NCBI GenBank assembly: GCA_021613375.1
Contig: CM038704.1
Coordinates: 29,822,582 to 29,886,581, forward strand
Length of the DNA stretch: 64,000 bases
Reading direction: 5' to 3'
DNA from: Megaleporinus macrocephalus
Taxonomy: Eukaryota > Chordata > Actinopteri > Characiformes > Anostomidae
Program-made: the position numbers and the translations under genes
Notes under the pieces: model-generated
Told to the model about the DNA's origin: nothing
Seen by the model: only the letters and a program-made list of their open reading frames with translations
The model's database searches: none
Part shown: piece by piece, positions 1-11,042 of the stretch
Layout: every line of letters begins with the position of its first letter
Numbering within the stretch: position 1 is the stretch's first letter

Positions 1-47
1 TATGACAGCAGCAGAATAAAAAGAATCTTGCTCTTGTGAGTTTATAC

Positions 48-540
48 AGTGCTATGCAAAGTTTGAACAACCCTGACTAGTTAATTTGTAAAGTATTTTT
101 TTTAACATCCTCTACATTCTATTAACATCCTTAAACATGGCAAATGTATAAGCTTGATGTATTTTCAATGTCTTGTAATGTATGACACACTTCTTCACAC
201 AGTATTTTTATTAAAATCAATATTCTCTTAAAGTACATTTTTAAATGAGCCCAGTACATGGCAGCACCACCTTTTTCAGTAATGACATCATTACGTCTGT
301 TGGGGTAGATTTCTAACAGCTTTACATGTTAGCAGGTTTTCCATTCAACAGTTTTGCAAATGTTCTGGACATTTAAGAAATTTCAGCATTTTACATTCCT
401 TACAGTTATTTTAAGAACGTTTAGATGATGCAGGATGATACCATGATTAAGGGCTGCAATCAAGTTGGGAATTTAACTTTTTTTTTTTTAAGTAGAATTA
501 TCTATACAGCCATTTACCATCTTTTTATGCCTTTTTTGTT
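48..540. repeat. Old interspersed repeat, unclassified
   Basis: The stretch opens with GTGCTATGCAAAGTTTGAAC, a signature that recurs in diverged form near 2113. It continues with a passage (from about 255) about the texture of old fish DNA-transposon relics. There is no coding frame and no clear terminal repeat. The family is not identified. The right border is set by a pyrimidine-rich run ending in CAG at 546, just before the Harbinger-like fragment, so the two may be parts of one composite or of two independent insertions. Confidence 0.4.
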
Positions 541-590
541 TGCAGGTCAGAGATGCTGGGCAGGATGAGCAATGGCCCACCTAGTAATAG

Positions 591-983
591 CTGAAAACCC
601 TGTGCCACCCCAACAGCATTCACCTTGCATCTGGGAACGCAAACACACCAGACAAGAGCTATTTTTCAAACAAGCTTTGGATTCGGCATTGCGCCATGAT
701 CGCACCATCTGTGGGGCCAATCGTTTACACTCACTGGCCACCCTTGCCAACCGATAAGAGAATCGCCATTTTATCATACAAGCTGGCCGCTTGTGCAGAG
801 TACAGTGTTGTGGGCGAAATGCTTGGCATAAACGCAACAACAGTTCATCGTTGTGTCTATACTGTAATCGCAGCAATAAGATCAGATGGAAAGGAATCAT
901 GTGACTTACTCACTTATGATTCATCACCATTTATTTACTTTTCCATCACCCTTTTTTGCATTTCAGCTTTAGTGCTATGCTAA
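591..983 (+). pseudogene. HARBI1-like (PIF/Harbinger) nuclease N-terminal fragment
   Basis: The frame is open from 591 (after a TAG at 588) to 983. Its middle part, about 741-887, reads DKRIAILSYKLAACAEYSVV followed by GEMLGINATTVHRCVY. This matches the pattern of the N-terminal helix-turn-helix region of HARBI1/ALP1-like Harbinger nucleases: a KR-AI-LYKLA helix, an EY-V turn and a G-ATVH-CV recognition helix. The DDE nuclease core that should follow over about 200 residues is not visible, and the frame degenerates after about 890. A pyrimidine-rich tract ending TTTGCAG at 540-546 would make an acceptable 3' splice site, so a domesticated exon cannot be excluded. A broken transposase is more likely given the repeat sequence on both sides. 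Known family role: Harbinger nucleases cut and move Harbinger DNA transposons; vertebrate HARBI1 is a domesticated relative. Confidence 0.6.
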
Positions 984-1019
984 CTTTTCCAACCTCTTCC
1001 TAGAGTAAAACTCTTTTTG

Positions 1020-1860
1020 CCATATATGGGTGTTTTTAGAATTTCTGGCTTTTTCATTCAGGCTTTTTGGAGAATTGTCCTGGCAGATTATTCAGGTTGG
1101 TTAAATGATATTTTTTTAACAAATAGTGCCACAGATGCTCGATTGGATTACTTTCACCACTCATGTGTTGCTTTGGCCTTGTGCTTGGGATCATCATCTT
1201 TCAATACTAACCAAGTATCTCCTGTTTTGCAGCATCTCCCAGTGGTTTGCACCAAGATGCCCACTTTCTGTTAAGACAGTGTCTGCTAGAGAATGGGCAT
1301 TGTTAAATTTGCATCACACACAGCATTTTGAATTTTGACCAACATGCTAAATATTTTGACTCATTTGGTCACAGAAGTGGTCGCAAGTGCTTTTTCTACA
1401 GTAACAGCTTTTTCATAGCCATCCTTACATACAGGCCAGTTGTTTGCAGAGCTCTTGATATTGTTGACCTCATGCACCTTCACTCTGGTCTCAGCCACTG
1501 AACTCTGTTGCTCCTTCAGAGTGATTGTTGGCTTCTCTGAGGCTTCACTTACAAAGTCACCCTGACGCTCAATTCTGAGGACAAAGCTTTTCTAGTCAGT
1601 GCCCGGGTGATATTTTCCTCTTATTGGGATATCCAAACACCCTGTCTTTATTTTCTTTTATCCAACAGGTGAAAAGATGAACTTCTTTGAAGATTCACAG
1701 ACATGTGAATACATAGATTCATACATAGAATACATAGATTCATGTATCTTGGTTTGGGCAAAATGTTTCATCTGTGCAAACAAGGGGCTGAATACTTATA
1801 AACAGCATTTTTAGTTTGAAATAAAACACACCACAGCACAAAATATGATAATGAAATTTG
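1020..1860. repeat. Old interspersed DNA-transposon-like repeat
   Basis: This is a degenerate block with fragments that I recognise from widespread fish repeats, such as CACAGATGCTCGATTGGATT near 1130, CATACAGGCCAGTTGTTTGC near 1428, CTTCAGAGTGATTGTTGGCT near 1515 and GGGGCTGAATACTTATAAAC near 1784. The last motif resembles the tail of a common vertebrate DNA repeat. No coding frame survives. The superfamily is not assigned. Confidence 0.45.
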
Positions 1861-2106
1861 TAATCCAGTCATATCTGATGACTTTTGAGGGAGTTAACCG
1901 TTCCATATGGCACTAAATCTATGCCATTAACTGTTTTGACAGTAAATCCAATATATAAGTATAAGTACAATAATATAATGTGTTAAATACAAATAAACAC
2001 AAATAAAGAAAAAAACAATAATGTTATTGATGTTATTTAAAGGCATTCACTCAGAGGAGCAAAGAGCTTAGTTACTGCCTTGCTTGGCTTTGTTACATTC
2101 CAGCAC

Positions 2107-2200
2107 AGTACAGTCTTATGCAAAAGTCTGAACACTACCTGATATGATTGGTCAATTTTCTAAGTGAAAATAAGCTGATCTTGCAATTGTAGGTTCTATT
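2107..2200. repeat. Second, diverged copy of the 48-bp-start repeat
   Basis: CAGTCTTATGCAAAAGTCTG at 2111 parallels the motif at 48-67 in the same orientation, and is followed by a GGTCAATTTTCTAAGTG passage typical of the start of this repeat family in fish. Only a short piece is recognisable. Confidence 0.4.
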
Positions 2201-4440
2201 AAATTGCTGACTGACTGACTGAGTGGTGCTTTGCATCACTACATCCTTGTTTTCTAAGATATAAAAAATACAGATGCAAATCTGCAGGAGCATGCTCTTT
2301 ATAGAGGATGTGTTATGTTATTTCTGTGCACAAACTTTTTCACACAACTGCACTAATTAGCTAAACTAGAGACTGGATAGCACCTGTAAATACTGGGCTT
2401 CTTGAAGAGAAGGTTTGAAAATGGTTACGCGAACACAACTCTTCCACATAAATTACAATATATTGTTTATTTATTTGTATTTATTCCAAAGGTGTTTTTC
2501 AAACATTTAAAGTCCTACTGCCCAGTTACACAGGTATACGCATCTTCTTAGACGACCCAGTACTGAATATGGTACATTCTAATTGCTTGACCAAATGCTG
2601 GTGCAGTTTTACAGATGAATACATAAAGATGTCCAAAATAGTCTATAACTATCTATGTGTTTTATGCACAGTGTTAAAGTCCTATATTATTCCTGCATGT
2701 GCAATAAAAAATAAATTTCTTTTTAAGAGAGGAGAACAAAAATGGATCTCCCAGCCTGCACTAAGCAGACTGTAAAATGAAGACAAATCCTTTGACAGTC
2801 TTTGTCACTTTGGAAAAAAATGCTCCTTTTGATCATTGTAATCTTGCTGTGGATTTGAGCGCTCTGTTTGGGAATAGTTTAGGCATGATGGCCAGGGAGA
2901 TCCGCTGGTTTCAATTTCATGTGGAAAACAATAGACTGGTCCAGTGTGTGTGCATGTGTGTGTGCGTGTGCGCGAAATCTGGCTATGTGTGCAACTGTTT
3001 TGGAAAAGCATGGTGGGATTTGTGGCGGTCTCAGAATCAGAGAGCCAGTGTGTTTATGGAAAGGCCGCTGCATAAACAGGGTTTAGCAAGACTTTCAGCC
3101 TATCCGGCATCAAAAGACACAAAGCCCATAAAGCAGTATTAACTGTTGGGACAACTGATGGCTATGTTGGCAGATTGCAGTCACAGTCTAAACAGCGCAG
3201 CGTTAAAAGAGAGACACATACAATCAAACTCATTTTATTCTTCTTATACATGTTCACACTGGGAGGTCCTGATAATTACCCCCATTATTTAAACATATGG
3301 GGAGGCTCCTTTTTTAATCTCTAGCCTGTGCATTTCTTGTCTGATAGAGATGCATTACGCTTTAGAAACTTTTCTGTTGCAGCAATTAAAGCTGTGCCGC
3401 TAGGTACGAAGAAGTGCTTCTGCATCAATTCCCCATGATGTATCAGACTTCCGAAGTTGGCAAAGTTTGAGGCTAGTTTGATGCCCTCATTAACCCCTTC
3501 ATTTGCAAGCACATTATTAAGTTATTAATCTTTCTACTCATTATTCAGTAGCTACCATGTAACTAAGATTCATTACTGTATGTAGTGATGAGAGAAGCTT
3601 CAGGGAGTTTGCAATTAGAAATTGCAGTTACCACTGGCTGTAGTAACAACATGGAGCAATTCAATATGAATTATTTTTCACTTGCAGTTCATGTAAAACA
3701 AGCATAGAAATCTGGTGAAAAGTGCAAAAAAAATTCTAAACTTTATTCCATACTACATTTGTGTTTTTAAGCAATTATTATCATTATTACAAAGTAATTG
3801 GAGTGTGCTTTGTTTTACTTTAGAGGAATAAAATCATCCAATATATTTCTCTTATCCTTATTTATTTTTTTAATAAATGAAAGATCAAAAGTGCGAACTT
3901 AAACCTGCCAATACAGAACATAAATTTAATTCAAACATAATTGAGTTTAACTCATTATGTAATTAAATATATTATGTAATGACATTTGAATAGCGTCACA
4001 GTTATTTTAGAGATGTTTATTTTAAGATCATTTCTATATTTCAATGCTATTTATTGACAATTATATTAAGATTTTATTTTACAATTCTTTTCATAATAAA
4101 TTCTATATGACAGGGCTATAAAACAACACCTCTTAGATATAAGCATTTGAATGAAACCTCAAAACATGTAGACACATGTAGGTTCAATGGCTATTTTGAG
4201 TAGTAAAAAATCCTATATTTGCCCCCTGGTTCCTTTTACCATCTAAGCTGCTATTTTTCATATACAGTATGTGATTTTACGTCACTCTGCATGACTTTAT
4301 TTACATCTCAGACACCGATTCCTGCAGAACTTTTGAAAAGTTGGTGTAATTCCCCTTTAATGCTTACTTTCATCGTAAGTAATTAATCAGAAACTACCAT
4401 AAAACATGTAAGTTACATAGAGGTGAAAGTGAGTTAACGC
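2200..4440. other. Unannotated AT-rich stretch with a short (TG)n
   Basis: I see no gene or classified repeat here. A 30-bp imperfect TG tract lies at 2944-2975. Open frames around it exist only because of the simple repeat and the low stop density. From about 3730 to 4130 the sequence is very AT-rich with short A and T runs. Confidence 0.4.
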
Positions 4441-4930
4441 AGGCTTGAGGATGATTCTTTTCTCTTCCTGCAGTTGGAATCCATTTGTATTTGCACCCAG
4501 CGCACAGTTTAATTAAACAGAACTAACTACGGGACCTATCGGCTGCAGTTAATCATTGCAGCGGGCTATTGATGGCAGGGGTGCGGCCGTGATGGACGAT
4601 AGCATGTGGGTATTCATCACTTGGCCTGCTCACACTGGGCCTGGCCTCTAAGTCATGGGGTGAGAACAGAACCCCCTACCACCTCCACCTCCAGGACCCC
4701 ATGCAGCAGCAGGCCATATACACCGCCCCGGCTGCAAGATAAAAGACACCCACACGTGCACCCCCTAACCACTCGGAGAGCACGCGCCCCACCAGCATCT
4801 CTGAAGCCTTAATTAAAGAAGAAAAATTGCGAGGGTGCAAAAAAACCCTGTAAGCTCACTTTCTCCTCACCCTGATGAGAGCAAACATTGCACAGATACT
4901 GCATGGCTAAGTGTTGCTCCACAACCAAGT
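4440..4930. promoter_or_regulatory. Candidate conserved noncoding block
   Basis: Unique sequence of mixed composition with homeodomain-type cores: TTTAATTAAA near 4508 and CTTAATTAAAG near 4808, and a GC-rich middle at 4560-4800. No domain-bearing frame and no repeat signature. The call rests on texture only and needs a cross-species alignment. Confidence 0.25.
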
Positions 4931-4974
4931 GTGCTACTTTAGCCATGAATAAAGTAACCAGTAAACACAACTCA

Positions 4975-6142
4975 TCACAAGTTTGGGGACACCTTGCTTT
5001 TTTATTAAAATGTTCCCATTAACTGTTTGAAGTATTTTATAATTCATAGGAAAAACACAGAGAATGAATATATGTATGTAATTCAAGTACAACACTGAAC
5101 TGAATGTAGTCCAGTTTGACAAATATTGACAAATGACAAATATTGACTTATTTCATATATAAGATATATAAGATAACTTAATGTTTTGTGAGTAATGCAA
5201 CTAGCAGACTTTTTGCAACTCTTGAAGCTATCTGTACTTTCAAATTGATCAGAATTACAAAAAGAAATTTCACCCACCCAACCTCACGGTTCGTCATTGA
5301 TGGGGCATGTTATTTTTCATGCACAACAAAAAGGTAAAACTCTAACGATGCAAAGCAAACCAGACGCTCATGGATATAAAATTATACGTTGGTTTATTAT
5401 AAATGAAAGGAGTCATATCTGTGCAGGTAGTTGGTAAAAATACAAACAAAAACATGAGCATCCAGGTTGAGAGCAACAGGCAAAATGAGAAACCAATGAA
5501 TGAGGCAAGAGAGTCAGCAGAGAACGCATCAAAACACCAGACAGGCCAACGACAGATGAACGCTCAGTAAAGCGACAGGGTTGGCAATAATTTGCAAAGG
5601 AAAACAATAAACAGACAGGTTTATATAGTCCAGGTACGTTTGTACACGTGTGTGTAGTTAGGAGCTCAGTAGAGAGGAGGATTCTAGGGGTTGTAGTGAA
5701 TTCGATGAAGGCAGAGGGAGAACATGGAAGCGTAACAACAGCACAAATGTAAAAATAGTACTTAGAGCACACAGGCGTCAAATTTCTGTAGTTTATATCT
5801 TTGCACTCATTTCGATGGCTTTTAAAAATGAGACATTTTATTATAAATATTGAAAACATTTTGTTACGAATGTGTTTATCCAGCGGAAATGAATGTGGTT
5901 CTAATGAATATGGATATCAGAAAAGTGGCACTGTCATCATTGTAAAGTACTGTCACTGATACTCAAATATGTGATATTGTTGTCCTCAAAATAAACCTGC
6001 TTGGTCTGCTATATAATATAAGTTATATATAAGTTATTATATAAGTTATATATATAAAAGTTATTGCAAACCAACAAAGAAAACGAGCTCATTTGCTTTG
6101 AAAACATGTTTACAAGCTAGGTGTCCCCAAACATTTGAGTGT
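4975..6142. mobile_element. Non-autonomous DNA transposon with GTTTGGGGACACC termini
   Basis: The left end carries AAGTTTGGGGACACCTTGCT (4979-4998). The right end carries AGGTGTCCCCAAACATTTGA (6119-6138), which is its inverse, so the two mark a roughly 1.17-kb element. The interior has no transposase. Its central part (about 5330-5750) looks like a second, nested fish repeat. A 148-codon minus-strand frame inside it (5413-5859) has no recognisable domain. Small inverted repeats of TATATA/TTATA lie at 6010-6060. The outermost bases and the target duplication could not be fixed. Confidence 0.6.
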
Positions 6143-6185
6143 ACATTCAGAGGTACTTGGTCAGCACAAGTGTGCGTATGCATAC

Positions 6186-6310
6186 CTTTCGGACCCACGT
6201 GAGCAGGCAGCTGTGGTGGGCCATGAGGTGTTTGCAGTCACAAAATCTCCTCAACGGCTCTCCATCTACCAGCTGCACGTCTCTGCAGATAAAGCACTCC
6301 GGCATTTCTG
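6186..6310 (-). CDS. Exon encoding N-terminal part of a RING-CH-type zinc finger protein
   Basis: Read on the minus strand, a consensus acceptor (TTATTTCTGTGTTAG, with CAG as alternative three bases further) leads into an ATG at 6305 with G at -3. Forty codons follow, ending in CGA AAG and then the donor GTATGC at 6185, so the exon leaves in phase 0. The peptide has C4-x2-C7-x14-C22-x-C24-x5-H30-x2-C33, then Leu-Leu and Trp37. This is the order of the first six ligands of a RING-CH (RINGv) finger, including the His in fifth place and the typical CL--W after it. The final C-x2-C pair is absent and would have to be on the next exon at lower coordinates. RING-CH fingers bind E2 enzymes and act in ubiquitin transfer, often in membrane proteins. 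Which gene this belongs to I cannot say. The ATG may be the initiator, or internal if an upstream exon continues the frame. The transposon ending at 6142 lies only about 43 bp into the downstream intron. Confidence 0.62.
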
Positions 6311-6414
6311 CTAACACAGAAATAAATAAATGCATAAAAACAAAAATGGCCATAGCAAGGTTATCCCTGGCTAATTCATTACCGAAAAAAACCTTCCTCA
6401 TAGCTTCAAATTGC

Positions 6415-6665
6415 TGGCGTAGTTAGAGACTGTAGCCCATCTGTTGATCCACAATTTGTGCGTGCCATCCTCTAGTCCTTCATCAGTGGTCAGTTCATTT
6501 TTATCACCACAGAAACTCTTTAGACAGGATATTTTTAAGTGGTGGGTCGCTCTGAACCCAGCAGTTACAATTATGTTTAAAAACCACGGCAACACATCAC
6601 TGTACACCACCATGTCTGTGTCACTGCTGTGTTTGAATGATTCAGTACCCAAATAATATCTGACC
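6415..6665. repeat. Old interspersed repeat, family C, copy 1
   Basis: Motifs such as CATCCTCTAGTCCTTCATCA near 6468 and ACCATGTCTGTGTCACTGCT near 6609, followed by ACCCAAATAATATCTGACC, mark a repeat family that is frequent in catfish and characins. Related passages occur at 43100-43400 and 52060-52370. The family has no coding capacity here and I do not assign it to a superfamily. Confidence 0.55.
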
Positions 6666-6721
6666 AGTAGTGAATGTATGTAAAGACTAGTGGACGGTTG
6701 AAATACCATGCATGTCCATGT

Positions 6722-7600
6722 TACACTGTTAAAAGTATGTGGACACTTATAATGAATGGGTTCACCATTTTTGGCCACACCCATAGCTAAAATTAGTCGT
6801 ACTAGAGAGTTCAAGTACTTGCAATATTGCACATTGATAGGATCAAGGTCATCAGATTTCTGCCCCGATCAACAGTAAGTGCTGTTATTGCGCAGTGGAA
6901 ATGTTTAGGTGCAGCGTATGCCAAGCGGTGAAGTAATAGGCCACACAAGTTCACAGAACAAGACCACCAAGCAGTGAAGAACAGAAAATGTATTTGTGTT
7001 CTGTTGCGGCAGACGCTTCATATATTGGATTTACCATGTGCAGTGCCAAGTCTTGGCTAGAATGGTGCAAAGCACGCCATGATTGGATTCTAGAGCAGTG
7101 GAAACACGTTCTCTTGAGTTAAAAATCATGCATCACTGTCTGGCAGCGGAATAGATGAATATGGTTTGTTGGGTGCCAGGAGAACACATGTCTGAATGTA
7201 TAGGGCCAACTGTAAAGTTAGGTGGAGGAGGAATCATGGACTGGGTTTATTTCCCCCCTTAGTGAATGGAAATCTTAATGCTGCCATTCTAGAGAATCAG
7301 GCATCAGTTTGGGGAAGGCCCTTTCTATCAATGTGTAGGCTCTCATAAAAAAGCGTTTTGCTATGCTTAGTGTGGAAGAACTTGAGCGTCCTGTATCAAG
7401 CCCATAATGCAATCCCATCCAACAGTATTGGAATGAACTGGAGCACCAACATTAATTCCTGACCTCAGAATTTAGTGGAAAGCCTGTCCAGAAGAACGGA
7501 GGCTATTACATGAAAGTGGAGACCAACTCCACATCAATGCCATTGATTTTAGAATGAGATGCTTAACAAGCATATGATGCTGGTGTCTGTGTGCTTTTTG
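6722..7600 (+). pseudogene. Tc1-like transposon relic (plus strand)
   Basis: It begins with the terminal motif CACTGTTAAAAGTATGTGGA at 6724. Transposase-coding passages follow in order: CGATCAACAGTAAGTGCTGT (HTH region, 6865), GGCCACACAAGTTCACAGAA (6940), GATTCTAGAGCAGTGGAAAC (7085), TTAGGTGGAGGAGGAATCAT (7218), AGTTTGGGGAAGGCC (7307), AGTGGAAGAACTTGAGCG (7369) and ATTTTAGAATGAGATGCTTA (7547). The length of about 0.88 kb is shorter than the usual 1.2-1.6 kb because of internal deletions. The first catalytic Asp region is lost to a stop, and frames shift repeatedly. The same family is found inverted at 61030-61872. Confidence 0.8.
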
Positions 7601-7689
7601 CTCTGTAGTGAAGGCATTCCATTATAAAGTATTTTTTAGAGGGTTTTAATAAAGTTGAGCTCTTTCAAAAAAAGAAAACAAGCTGTAGT

Positions 7690-8340
7690 TTCAACGCCTA
7701 CAACAGTCTGTCACCACACTGCATTTAATACTGCCAAGAGCAGGAGCTGTGAGATGATTGCAGCTCTGATAAAAGAGTAAGCTGAAAGTGATTCTCATTA
7801 TTCGGTGCTGTGGCAGTCTCTAGTGTCTGTCCATTATTGGGTTAATGCAGGCATAATTTGCGCAACATTAACCATGCGCTGTGCAATTATTTGATTAGGG
7901 CATGCGGAGAGAGATGTGGGAGTAAATCTTCTATGTCTTGCCTTGTGCAAGCTGCTTATTACCTTGTCAATTTGTCATTTTGTCACGCCTAACAGCAATT
8001 GACGGGAATCTGTTTTTGTCAAGTCATTAATACGCTCATTCACTTGAGGTGCTGCCTCAGATAGGATCTAAACGGAAAATTATATGGAACTGCCATGAAC
8101 AGAGAACACATTAGCTATCTGCGGCAAAAATAAGCAATTACATCAGGCAATGGCTGCCCTTTAATGAACACTTAATCAACCATTAACACCTAAGTGCTTT
8201 CAGGGAAGGAAAAAAATCATTATCTCAGTTTAATTTGCTGCGCAAATATTATGGACTATAAGAAGAATTAGTATTGGAGCTCCAAAATAAGTCATCCATT
8301 TTAAGCTCCAGAAGAGGAGCTGCAATTATTACCGCTAAGT
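7690..8340. promoter_or_regulatory. Candidate conserved noncoding block
   Basis: The block is repeat-free and of high complexity. It carries many short AT-rich transcription-factor-like cores (CATTATTGGGTTAATG, CAATTATTTGATTAG, GTCATTAATACGC, CATTAACACC, GCAATTATTACC). It lies about 1.4 kb upstream of the RING-CH exon in the minus-strand sense. Function is not shown by the sequence. Confidence 0.3.
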
Positions 8341-9012
8341 GAGCGAAGGGTTAATGACTGCCAAACCTTGCCCTCAAACAAACGGAGGACACATTCGGAT
8401 GGGCTCGATATATCTGAGACAAACATGTCAAATACAGATCCATTTCAGCAGTTTCAGTCTTAGCTCATCACTAATATGCAGTTTTCATGTAATACTTACT
8501 CAACTGTCTAATTACACAAATCAATATGTGAATACAAAATAATCTACTGTGCTTTTCAGACAGTTGCCTCCATCAAAGAGATCTAGTTTTTTAAAATGTC
8601 TTTTAACACACATTTGCCTGCTTGCTTTGTAGGTTTGTAATAACATATTAAAGGCTACAGTAAAGAAAAATAGTATCACACATGGAAACATATTTGGCAA
8701 AAATAGTGATGGTGCTACTTAGAAAAGAATGCCAAAGCCCACGCTTATGGGCCAAAAGTGAAGATATGCTTTTAACAATAAGTTGGAAAACAAAATTTTC
8801 AGATCATTATTTAGTGGGAATGTCAGGCCAAAAAAAAAAAGAGTTGAACATGAGTGATGATAAACATGAGTGCGGAGTACTGGTGCAAACAAGGGTAACC
8901 AAGTCTAGGTTTGCCATCCATTTGTTATGCAAATGTCTATGATATAAAAAAAAACACAAGTGGAAATGGTCAATTAGTAAGTATTAGTATGTGCTACCAT
9001 GTCAAACAACAA

Positions 9013-9053
<41 letters not shown>

Positions 9054-10199
9054 TGTAAAGCAGGAGATAATGTAAAATTAATTGGAAAACAATGTTCAAC
9101 ATTGAGTCCATTAATGAGGAATCTCCAACTCTTCACTAAAATCAAGCCACTTGGCTTGCTGGTAAAGCTTTAAGCAGGAAAAGCCCCTCTTAGATCTGCA
9201 CATGTTTTTGTGTTATTAGAACCAAAATCTACAACCCATTTCTGAACTTTTCTACTAGATTTTATGAGTGACTTCAATTATATTTCTGAAACTCTGCCCT
9301 TAGTTTACAATTTTTAAATCACGCCCCATTCAAAGTAAAAAAAACTGGTCTTGTGTGACTGGGAAATAATCGCCTGATGGTATTGCCAAGATGGGGCCCT
9401 GAGTTGCACAAGGGGCCACTCGTTGATGAAGGACTACAGAAGAGGGGGTTACATCTGCGGGACCCTCACCCTTGGCAGGTTAGCTTCAGTGAACTAATCG
9501 GCTAGCATGCAAACTTTTTCACAGGGTTTCCACTTAAGTCAATTTTCCTGAGTTTCTCCCACTTTTACTGACTAAAAACTTATGCTGAGCCACTTTTTTA
9601 CAAAGCAGACAAAAACAGTGACAGTATTTTAAAGCTATCAGTTTCTGAACTTTATTTACTAGTTTTCAAAAGAAAAAAGTTTTTACTGCTCTAATTTGGC
9701 AAACAATTATTATTGAAATATACAATTTCCTGGTATATTGGTCTTTGTTAGCAGGTACAGGGGACTGCATAACTTGCCTGGAGTGATTGCCTGTTGTAGA
9801 TGTGCAGGAAGGGCATGAATAGGTGCAGAAAAATCAAGTAACCATAACAACCACTCAATTCGGGAAAAGCATGAAAATGTAATATTTTGATAAATGGCAA
9901 CTAAAAGTATAAATAAATGTGCTGTTATTCCTGACTTTCCCTGTGTAGAACAGACCTTATAAAATTCCATGACCTGTGGGGACCCTCACTTCATTGTAAA
10001 ACCTTTTTTTTGTTTTTGCCAAGTTTGAACATGATGTAAATAAACTTGGAGGCCTTTCTTTCTTAGCCATTTCTTAGTCTGTAGTATGTTAATTAGCCAA
10101 GTAGCAGAGCTAGTTGTATGAGCAGGCAAGTAACAGATGGAGTAGTACCTAGCCTTATAACCTAAAGTTCAAGCTGAACATTACTAATTAAATGCTATG
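8340..10199. other. Unannotated stretch with a (TTA)n tract
   Basis: No gene or classified element is seen. A pure (TTA)n microsatellite of about 39 bp sits at 9013-9051. Short frames here show no domain. Confidence 0.4.
9013..9051. repeat. (TTA)n microsatellite
   Basis: About thirteen perfect TTA units in a row. Confidence 0.97.

Positions 10200-10279
<80 letters not shown>
10200..10279. repeat. (TA)n microsatellite, about 80 bp
   Basis: An uninterrupted alternating TA run. No transposon terminus is evident next to it, unlike the other long TA tracts in the window. Confidence 0.97.
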
Positions 10280-10282
<3 letters not shown>

Positions 10283-10599
10283 GCATCCTTAATTAGTTTA
10301 TTGCATTTGCTGCTTGTCATTCATTTTGGGGTTAAAAAGAAAAATGTATCAGGTTATAAAGATTTCTGGGAAATTTATGCTGTTGTCGACATTTGCTCCC
10401 TGCTGGGATAATATATACGTCCCTAATATATGATGGATAATATACTTAAAGGATTAGCAAATAGCTGTTTTATTACTTTAGGTCAACACAACAACTATTT
10501 TTGCAGGTAATTTTTCATAAACTTGAAAAGCAACAGTGAGACCGGTTACATTTCCAAACAAGGTTTGTGTGTATTTTACTTAATCGTATGTTTTCCATT

Positions 10600-10945
10600 A
10601 TGATGGAGGAGTATGAAGGAGCAGCATAAGCGGTGAAAAGACGCCCGTTCTCATGCACATTGCTGCGGAGGAGTGTGTGTTGTGTGTCTGCTTTTCGTCA
10701 CAGTGGCAGGCCCTTCTTCAGGCTGTCCCCAGACTGCATGGCTGCCCATTGCTCGCCGCCATATACATCAAAGCTTTCAGAGACGCTGGAGCTTAATGTC
10801 CACCAAGAATGCAAAGAGGCCTTTGACTATGAAGGCCTGTCATCCACTCAACTTCAGCGGAGACAACCACACAACTGCAGTTCTGTCTGCAACACAAATG
10901 CTCATTTCAGGAGGTTTTGCTTCTAAATACAGTCTTAAAAATAGG
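10600..10945. other. Unique, GC-richer block, possible regulatory element
   Basis: The block has two overlapping plus-strand frames of 93-97 codons with no recognisable domain and no shared splice structure. The composition (AGCTTTCAGAGACGCTGGAG, CCTTTGACTATGAAGGCC) is more complex than its flanks and has no repeat signature. Either a conserved noncoding element or chance. Confidence 0.25.
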
Positions 10946-11042
10946 GTTTCCTAAAAACTGCTCCTGGCTCGGATGTTTGGTAGGAAAACAGAATCTTTAC
11001 ATTATATGGATGTTCTTTAAACATTAAAAGGCTTTATTTTTA

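Noticed and set aside
3321..3512. 63-codon minus-strand frame ending in SDKKCTG
   Set aside because: It was considered as the missing second RING-CH exon, but it has no C-x2-C pair and no domain.
4606..4812. Proline/threonine-rich 68-codon frame
   Set aside because: GC-rich unique sequence without a domain. It reads more like a noncoding block.
5413..5859. 148-codon minus-strand frame
   Set aside because: It lies inside a TIR transposon in repeat sequence and has no domain.
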